The notes beneath the pieces are model-generated. The model was not told the origin of the DNA and ran no database searches. It was given only the letters and a program-made list of their open reading frames with translations. The translations under genes were made by a program, and so were the position numbers. From NCBI RefSeq assembly GCF_918741285.1, contig NZ_CAKKNC010000005.1, forward strand, positions 1 through 64,000: a stretch of DNA of 64,000 nt. The letters run 5' to 3'. The DNA comes from Sphingobium sp. CECT 9361. GTDB lineage: Bacteria > Pseudomonadota > Alphaproteobacteria > Sphingomonadales > Sphingomonadaceae. Below, one piece after another: positions 58,858 through 64,000 of this stretch (position 1 is the first letter of the stretch; every line of letters starts with the position of its first letter).

Positions 58858-60426
58858 ATGACCGACCAAGCCCTTTCGATGAGCCGCACAAACGAAGGTG
58901 GGTTCCGATCCATCGCAGCAGAAACCGGCGAGCCGGTGGGCGAGGCCTTTGCAGTGCATGGGCTTGCCGACGTCGATATTGCATGCGCTGCCGCAGCCGC
59001 TGCGTTCGACACCTATCGCAGCACGGATCGCGAGACGCGCGCGCTGTTTCTGGAGCGAATCGGCGAAGAAATCATGGCCATCGGTGATGACCTGATCGTC
59101 GCGGCCATGCGTGAAAGCGGCTTGCCGCGGGCGCGTCTGGAAGGCGAGCGTGGACGTACCGTCGGGCAACTAAAGTTGTTCGCCGGGGTAGTGCGGGCAG
59201 GTGGCTGGCTGGGCCTGCGAATCGACCCGGCGCTGCCTGATCGCTCGCCGTTGCCGCGTCCCGATCTGCGGCTGCGCATGGTGCCGCTTGGTCCCGTTGC
59301 GGTGTTCGGCGCGTCCAATTTCCCGCTCGCCTTCTCCACGGCGGGCGGCGACACTGCCTCTGCACTGGCCGCAGGTTGCCCGGTGGTTGTAAAGGGACAT
59401 CCCGCGCATCCGCAGACCGGCGCGCTGGTCGCCGAGGCGATCCACCGCGCAGTAGCGGCGAGTGCCTTGCCCGAAGGCGTGTTCTCGCATCTGGTCGGGC
59501 CGGGTAATGATCTGGGTAGCGCGTTGGTGCAGGATCCCCGTATCGCCGCGGTAGGGTTTACCGGATCGCGGGGCGGCGGGCTTGCGCTGCTCAAGCTGGC
59601 GCAGGCGCGCCCGGTTCCGATTCCCGTCTATGCCGAGATGTCGAGCATCAATCCTGTGCTATTGATGCCTGCCGCATTGAAGGCGCGCGGTACGGTGCTG
59701 GGTACGGCTTTCGTGGGATCGCTGACGATGGGCGCCGGGCAGTTCTGTACCAACCCCGGCCTGCTGCTGGCAATCGAGGGCGAAGGGTTGGATGCGTTCG
59801 TCGCTGCCGCCACTGGCGCGGTCGCTGAGGCGGATTCGGGCACGATGCTGACGACCGGTATCCACGCGGCCTACGAGAAGGGCACCAAGGCGCTTGCAGA
59901 TCATCAGCATGTCGAGACGCTGGCGGCCGGTAAGGAAGGCAATGGGCTGACGCGCGGGCAGGCGATTATTTTCTCGACCACGGCGCAAGCGTTCATTGCC
60001 GACAAAGCGCTGGGACACGAAGTGTTCGGCGCATCGGCCATATTGGTGCGCTGCAAGGATGAAGCGGAGCTGCGCGACATTCTGGAAGCGGCCGAGGGGC
60101 AATTGACAGCGACGTTGCATATGGACGCCGAGGACGAAGGCATGGCCGCCAAGCTGCTGCCCGTGCTGGAGCGCAAGGTGGGGCGCATTCTCGCAAACGG
60201 TTGGCCGACGGGCGTCGAGGTCACGCACGCAATGGTGCATGGCGGACCTTACCCTGCGACGTCGGACGCGCGCACGACTTCGGTTGGCAGCTTGGCAATC
60301 GATCGTTTCCTGCGACCAGTGTCGTACCAGAACCTTGCGCAGGGGTTGTTGCCGCCCGAACTTCGCGATGATGCAAGCAACGACGGTGCACCGCGGCTGA
60401 TTGACGGTAAGCTCACCGTAAACTGA
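58858..60426 (+). CDS. Alpha-ketoglutarate semialdehyde dehydrogenase (aldehyde dehydrogenase family)
   Basis: This 522-residue ALDH has Lys179 ([13 protein letters not shown]), Glu260 ([12 protein letters not shown]) and catalytic Cys297 ([14 protein letters not shown]), plus [15 protein letters not shown] for the cofactor. The lead [20 protein letters not shown] and the C-terminal [20 protein letters not shown] agree with the KGSADH type of the Weimberg pathway, the final step that gives 2-oxoglutarate with NAD(P)+. It leads the operon with AraD1, the sugar dehydrogenase and GH51. RBS AAGGAG is 6 bases upstream. It is the only such enzyme in the window, so the xyl cluster probably depends on it. 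Confidence 0.93.
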   Translation: MTDQALSMSRTNEGGFRSIAAETGEPVGEAFAVHGLADVDIACAAAAAAFDTYRSTDRETRALFLERIGEEIMAIGDDLIVAAMRESGLPRARLEGERGRTVGQLKLFAGVVRAGGWLGLRIDPALPDRSPLPRPDLRLRMVPLGPVAVFGASNFPLAFSTAGGDTASALAAGCPVVVKGHPAHPQTGALVAEAIHRAVAASALPEGVFSHLVGPGNDLGSALVQDPRIAAVGFTGSRGGGLALLKLAQARPVPIPVYAEMSSINPVLLMPAALKARGTVLGTAFVGSLTMGAGQFCTNPGLLLAIEGEGLDAFVAAATGAVAEADSGTMLTTGIHAAYEKGTKALADHQHVETLAAGKEGNGLTRGQAIIFSTTAQAFIADKALGHEVFGASAILVRCKDEAELRDILEAAEGQLTATLHMDAEDEGMAAKLLPVLERKVGRILANGWPTGVEVTHAMVHGGPYPATSDARTTSVGSLAIDRFLRPVSYQNLAQGLLPPELRDDASNDGAPRLIDGKLTVN

Positions 60427-60473
60427 CATTTACGGCCGCAACGGCGGCGTTCGATTTTCCAGGGAGAGGTTAC

Positions 60474-61466
60474 ATGGCATTACGCCTGCTGCAGCATCGT
60501 GCAGCCGATGGAACGCGGTCGGTCATCGCGGCGACGGATGACGGCGCTGCGTTTCTGGTCGGGTTTGACAGTATTCGCGCACTGGCGGCGCGGGCGATTA
60601 CAGGCGGGGTTAGCCTGACTGAAGCGGTTGCTGCTTGCGGCAAAGGCGCAGATGTCGACCTGGCGGCTGAATTGGCTGCGGGACGCTTGATTGCGCCGAT
60701 CGACCATGCCGATCCGGCGCATCTGGTGCTGGCGGGTACGGGGCTGACGCATCTGGGTTCGGCCGAAGGGCGCGACAAGATGCATCGCGATGCGGCTGCC
60801 GCACAGACCAAGACCGATTCGATGCGGATGTTCCTGGAAGGCGTCGAGGGCGGAAAGCCCGCACCGGGCCAGACCGGGCAGCAGCCCGAATGGTTCTACA
60901 AAGGTGATGGTTCGCAACTGGTTGGGCCGGGTGAAGCGCTCACCATGCCGCATTTCGCCAAGGATGGCGGCGAGGAACCCGAGCTGGCAGGCATCTACCT
61001 GATCGGTCCGGATGGGACGCCGTTCCGCCTTGGCCTGTGCCTCGCCAATGAGTTCAGCGATCATGTGACCGAGCGGCACAATTATCTGTGGCTGGCACAT
61101 TCCAAGCTGCGGCAGGCGGCACTCGGTCCCGAGCTGTTGGTCGGAACGCCACCCGACCATGTCGAAGGCGTTAGCCGCATCCTGCGCGATGGCGAGACGT
61201 TGTGGGAAAAGCCGTTCCTCTCCGGCGAGGCCAACATGTCGCATACGCTGGCCAATCTGGAAGAGCATCACTTCAAATATGGACTGTTTCGGCGGCCGGG
61301 TGACATCCATGTGCATTTTTTTGGTACTGCGACCTTGTCCTTCACGGATGGCATCCAGACGCAGGTCGATGATGTGTTCCAAATAGAGGCGGCGCCCTTT
61401 ACTCTGCCGCTGCGCAATCCCCTCGCTCGCGCCGCCGATCAGGCCGTCGTCGTCAGGGCGCTGTAG
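60474..61466 (+). CDS. araD1: 2-keto-3-deoxy-L-arabonate dehydratase, AraD1/GguC type (FAH family)
   Basis: This 330-residue protein matches the AraD1/GguC family: VLAGTGLTHLGSAEGRDKMH, SMRMFLEGVEGGKPAPGQTG, QPEWFYKGDGSQLVGPGEAL, PEWFYKG, FRLGLCLANEFSDHVTERHN and LRQAALGPELLVGTPPDHVE. It has the FAH fold, unlike the aldolase-type KDA dehydratases, and converts 2-keto-3-deoxy-L-arabonate to alpha-ketoglutarate semialdehyde in the cytoplasm. It follows the KGSADH gene by 47 bases, including GGGAGAGG before its ATG. It shares only the distant fold with xylX elsewhere in the window. Confidence 0.88.
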   Translation: MALRLLQHRAADGTRSVIAATDDGAAFLVGFDSIRALAARAITGGVSLTEAVAACGKGADVDLAAELAAGRLIAPIDHADPAHLVLAGTGLTHLGSAEGRDKMHRDAAAAQTKTDSMRMFLEGVEGGKPAPGQTGQQPEWFYKGDGSQLVGPGEALTMPHFAKDGGEEPELAGIYLIGPDGTPFRLGLCLANEFSDHVTERHNYLWLAHSKLRQAALGPELLVGTPPDHVEGVSRILRDGETLWEKPFLSGEANMSHTLANLEEHHFKYGLFRRPGDIHVHFFGTATLSFTDGIQTQVDDVFQIEAAPFTLPLRNPLARAADQAVVVRAL

Positions 61467-61469
61467 GCC

Positions 61470-62396
61470 ATGGACCCCATTCGCATTGCGGTCATTGGCA
61501 TGGGCAAGATTGCCCGCGACCAGCATTTGCCCGCCATTGCCGGAAACGCCGCTTTCAGTCTGGCGGCGACGGTCAGCCCACATGATCCCGGCGTGGCAGG
61601 CATAGCCCATCACAAGAGTCTGGAGGTGCTTCTGGCCGAGGGGCCTGCAGTCGATGCCGTGGCCCTCTGCACACCGCCGCAGGTGCGATACGATCTGGCG
61701 GTGCAGGCGCTCAATCGTGGTATCCACGTCTTGCTGGAAAAGCCGCCCGGCGCAACACTGGCGGAAGTGGCGGCACTGAGCGCGCGCGCTGACAAGGTCG
61801 AATCGACGCTTTTTGCGGCCTGGCATTCACGCTTCGCTGTCGGCGTAGCGCCTGCACGGGCATGGCTGGCCGAGCGTCGCATCGACAAGGTGGCGATTAC
61901 ATGGCGCGAGGATGTGCGTGTATGGCATCCGGGGCAGGTCTGGATTTGGGAACCGGGCGGACTGGGCGTTTTCGATCCCGGCATAAACGCGCTCTCGATC
62001 GTGACCCATATCCTGCCGCGACCGTTCTTTCTAAAGGCTGCGACATTGACTCTGCCGTCCAATCGCGCTGCGCCGATAGCTGCGGACATGGAGTTTCGCG
62101 ACACGACGGGCGCACCGATAACGATGGATCTCGACTGGCGTCAGACTGGCCCGCAGACTTGGGGCATAGTCGTCGAGACCGATGCAGGCACCCTCAAACT
62201 GTCCAGTGGTGGAGCGGTGTTGTCACTGCCGAGTGGCACCCAGCATGGCGAGAATCATGAATATGCCGAACTCTACGGGCGATTTGCTGCGCTGATCCGC
62301 GGCGGACGGAGCGATGTCGACACCGATCCACTCCGGTTGGTGGCGGATGCATTTTTACGCGGACGCCGTGAAATAACCGAAGCATTCAACGATTAA
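61470..62396 (+). CDS. L-arabinose/D-galactose 1-dehydrogenase (Gfo/Idh/MocA family)
   Basis: This 308-residue protein has an N-terminal Rossmann fold (IRIAVIGMGKIARDQHLPAI), the family's LLEKPPGATLAEV with the active-site Lys in EKPP, and FAAWHSRFAVGVAPAR. The C-terminal domain (WIWEPGGLGVFDPGINALSI) includes the catalytic Asp and His region. Size and motifs match the NAD(P)-dependent L-arabinose and D-galactose dehydrogenase of Azospirillum and sphingomonads. It oxidises the aldose to the lactone, step one of the oxidative pathway. It sits 3 bases after AraD1. No lactonase gene follows; XylC at 18837 may fill the gap. Confidence 0.85.
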   Translation: MDPIRIAVIGMGKIARDQHLPAIAGNAAFSLAATVSPHDPGVAGIAHHKSLEVLLAEGPAVDAVALCTPPQVRYDLAVQALNRGIHVLLEKPPGATLAEVAALSARADKVESTLFAAWHSRFAVGVAPARAWLAERRIDKVAITWREDVRVWHPGQVWIWEPGGLGVFDPGINALSIVTHILPRPFFLKAATLTLPSNRAAPIAADMEFRDTTGAPITMDLDWRQTGPQTWGIVVETDAGTLKLSSGGAVLSLPSGTQHGENHEYAELYGRFAALIRGGRSDVDTDPLRLVADAFLRGRREITEAFND

Positions 62397-62407
62397 ATCA
62401 GGAGAGA

Positions 62408-63970
62408 ATGATGCTGAAATCCTTACGCCGGGGGGCTTTGGCGCTACTGCTTTCCACTGCGGCGGCAACCGGTGCGACTGCGCAGGTGCCTGCACCCACG
62501 GCAACCGCGACGGTTCACGCGGACACGCCAGGTCCGGTCTACGACCGTCGCATCTTCACGCAGTTCGCCGAACATCTGGGCAATGGCATATATGGCGGCC
62601 TGTGGGTGGGCAACGACCGCAGTATTCCCAACACCAATGGCTTTCGTAACGATGTGATCGGCGCGCTTCGCAACCTAAGCGTGCCCGTCGTGCGATGGCC
62701 CGGCGGCTGCTTTGCCGACGAATATCATTGGCGCGAAGGCGTAGGTGTACGGGCCAAGCGGCCTGTTAAGATCAACACCCATTGGGGCGGCGTCACCGAG
62801 CCCAACACCGTCGGCACACATGAGTTTTTCGAACTTACCCGTCAGCTTGGCGCGGAAGCCTATGTTGCTGGTAACGTCGGCAACGGCACGCCGCAGGAAA
62901 TGGCGGAGTGGATCGAATATATGACCTCGCCTGCCGGAAGTCTGGCCGACGAGCGCGCAAAGAACGGCCACAAAGAGCCGTGGAAGGTGCCTTATTTCGG
63001 TGTCGGCAATGAGTTATGGGGTTGCGGCGGTAATATGCGGCCCGAATATGCCGCCGACCTGACGCGCCGCTACGCGACCTTCATCAAGGCGCCGAAGGAT
63101 ACCAAAATCCTGAAGATCGCTGCGGGCGCTAACGTTGCGGACTATAAATGGACCGAGACGATGATGCAGCAGGTGACCGAACAGGTCGATGCGCTATCGC
63201 TGCATTACTACACCGTTCCAGGGGGGTGGCCGCCACGCGCTTCCGCAACGGTCTTCGACGAGGCGGGTTGGGCTGAGACACTGTCCGAAGCGTTACGCAT
63301 AGATGAACTGATCACCAAGCACAGTGCCATCATGGATAAATATGATCCGGCCAAGAAAGTCTGGCTGGCGGTCGATGAATGGGGCACCTGGTATGCGGGC
63401 GACCCCGGCACCAATCCCGGCTTCCTTCGTCAGCAGAATACGCTGCGCGACGCGCTGGTCGCCTCGATCCATCTCGACATTTTCGCACGACATGCCGATC
63501 GGGTGAAGATGTCCGCGATCGCGCAGATGGTGAACGTGCTGCAGGCGATGATCCTGACAGACGGCAAGAAGATGGTGCTGACGCCGACCTATCATGTGTT
63601 CGAGATGTACAAGCCGTATATGGACGCGACGGTTCTACCTATCGAGGTGAAGTCGCCTTGGTACAACAAGGACAAGTGGGCGATGCCGTCGGTCAGCGCA
63701 TCGGCGGTCCGTGACAGAGCCGGGAAGGTGCATGTCGGACTTTCCAATCTTGATCCCAACAAGGCGGTCACTGTTACGACGACGCTGGCGGGCATAACGG
63801 CGAGCGGTGTGTCGGGACGTATACTGACGGCCCCTGAGATGAACTCCCTCAACAGCTTCGACGCGCCGAATGCCGTTGCACCGGTCGCTTTCACGGGCGC
63901 GCAAGTGGCCGGCGGGACGCTGACGGTAACCTTGCCGCCTAAATCTGTCGTCATGCTCGAACTGCAATGA
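62408..63970 (+). CDS. GH51 alpha-L-arabinofuranosidase, secreted
   Basis: This 520-residue enzyme has a signal peptide (LRRGALALLLSTAAATGATA, cut near AQ). GH51 blocks are FAEHLGNGIYGGLW, VRWPGGCFADEYHWREGVG, GVGNELWGCGGNM with acid/base Glu202, and VWLAVDEWGTWYAG with nucleophile Glu324. The C-terminal beta-sandwich begins around KPYMDATVLPIEV. It releases terminal arabinofuranose from arabinan or arabinoxylan; L-arabinose then enters the neighbouring oxidation pathway. It is 11 bases beyond the dehydrogenase stop, in the same operon. ATG 62411 is an equally good start. Confidence 0.93.
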   Translation: MMLKSLRRGALALLLSTAAATGATAQVPAPTATATVHADTPGPVYDRRIFTQFAEHLGNGIYGGLWVGNDRSIPNTNGFRNDVIGALRNLSVPVVRWPGGCFADEYHWREGVGVRAKRPVKINTHWGGVTEPNTVGTHEFFELTRQLGAEAYVAGNVGNGTPQEMAEWIEYMTSPAGSLADERAKNGHKEPWKVPYFGVGNELWGCGGNMRPEYAADLTRRYATFIKAPKDTKILKIAAGANVADYKWTETMMQQVTEQVDALSLHYYTVPGGWPPRASATVFDEAGWAETLSEALRIDELITKHSAIMDKYDPAKKVWLAVDEWGTWYAGDPGTNPGFLRQQNTLRDALVASIHLDIFARHADRVKMSAIAQMVNVLQAMILTDGKKMVLTPTYHVFEMYKPYMDATVLPIEVKSPWYNKDKWAMPSVSASAVRDRAGKVHVGLSNLDPNKAVTVTTTLAGITASGVSGRILTAPEMNSLNSFDAPNAVAPVAFTGAQVAGGTLTVTLPPKSVVMLELQ

Positions 63971-64000
63971 GCGTCGAGGCCGTGACGCGTACGACGATCT
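63967..64000 (+). CDS. Start of a further gene, cut by the window edge
   Basis: ATG 63967 overlaps the GH51 stop (ATGA) and reads MSVEAVTRTTI to the edge. The coupled start suggests another member of the arabinose operon. Nothing can be said about its product. Confidence 0.4.
   Translation, partial: MSVEAVTRTTI

Overview
The window looks like a chromosomal stretch from a sphingomonad alphaproteobacterium (Sphingomonas/Sphingobium/Novosphingobium type). The reasons are the moderately high GC, Caulobacter-type TonB-dependent receptors, a SapC gene and a tryptophan-halogenase-like gene beside a receptor, and Weimberg-pathway proteins that closely resemble Caulobacter XylX, XylB, XylC and XylD. 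This is read from recalled family sequences, not from a search.

Region 1 (1 to about 8.7 kb) is a decaying catabolic area. It starts with the tail of a beta-keto acid cleavage enzyme and an intact tandem CaiB/BaiF CoA-transferase. These are followed by a truncated 3-oxoacid CoA-transferase A subunit, an SDR remnant with a frameshift and a stop, a CaiB remnant with two stops, and a quinone-oxidoreductase remnant with two stops. Intact genes among them are a cupin, an HNH nuclease, a NYN-LOTUS protein and a secreted Cache-domain protein. About 1 to 1.5 kb before the next region shows no supportable gene.

Region 2 (8.7 to 52.2 kb) is a large hemicellulose utilisation locus. A minus-strand operon encodes GH3, GH2 and GH127. 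Divergent from it is an operon for xylX (FAH family), xylB (SDR), xylC (SMP-30 lactonase) and a sugar porter. Then come a LacI regulator, a GH43 lipoprotein, a GH9 enzyme, a TonB receptor with a flavin-halogenase homologue, and divergent sapC and JmjC-like cupin genes. A long plus-strand operon follows: CE1 esterase, GH95, SGNH acetylesterase, cation:proton antiporter, GH43, GH43, GH27. After it are a second TonB receptor, a second LacI regulator, an ExuT-like MFS transporter and a cytoplasmic XynB-type GH43. At least nine near-palindromic sites of the form TGRTARCGYTAMC sit in the control regions, several on recognisable -35/-10 promoters, so the locus is probably one LacI-type regulon.

Region 3 (52.2 to 64 kb) is a pentose oxidation cluster. 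The minus-strand genes galM, the pentonate dehydratase and a DUF3422 membrane gene read away from a FucP-type permease. A GntR regulator, alpha-ketoglutarate semialdehyde dehydrogenase, AraD1-type dehydratase, Gfo/Idh sugar dehydrogenase and GH51 arabinofuranosidase follow. The two pathway clusters complement each other: the xyl cluster lacks the sugar-acid dehydratase and the semialdehyde dehydrogenase, and the ara cluster lacks a lactonase. Together they would take L-arabinose and D-xylose to 2-oxoglutarate without phosphorylation.

Polymers would be trimmed outside the cell or in the periplasm, taken through the two TonB receptors, cut to monosaccharides by GH3/43/51/127/2/27/95, deacylated by the two esterases, imported by three MFS carriers and oxidised. 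No tRNA, rRNA, CRISPR array or intact insertion sequence was seen.
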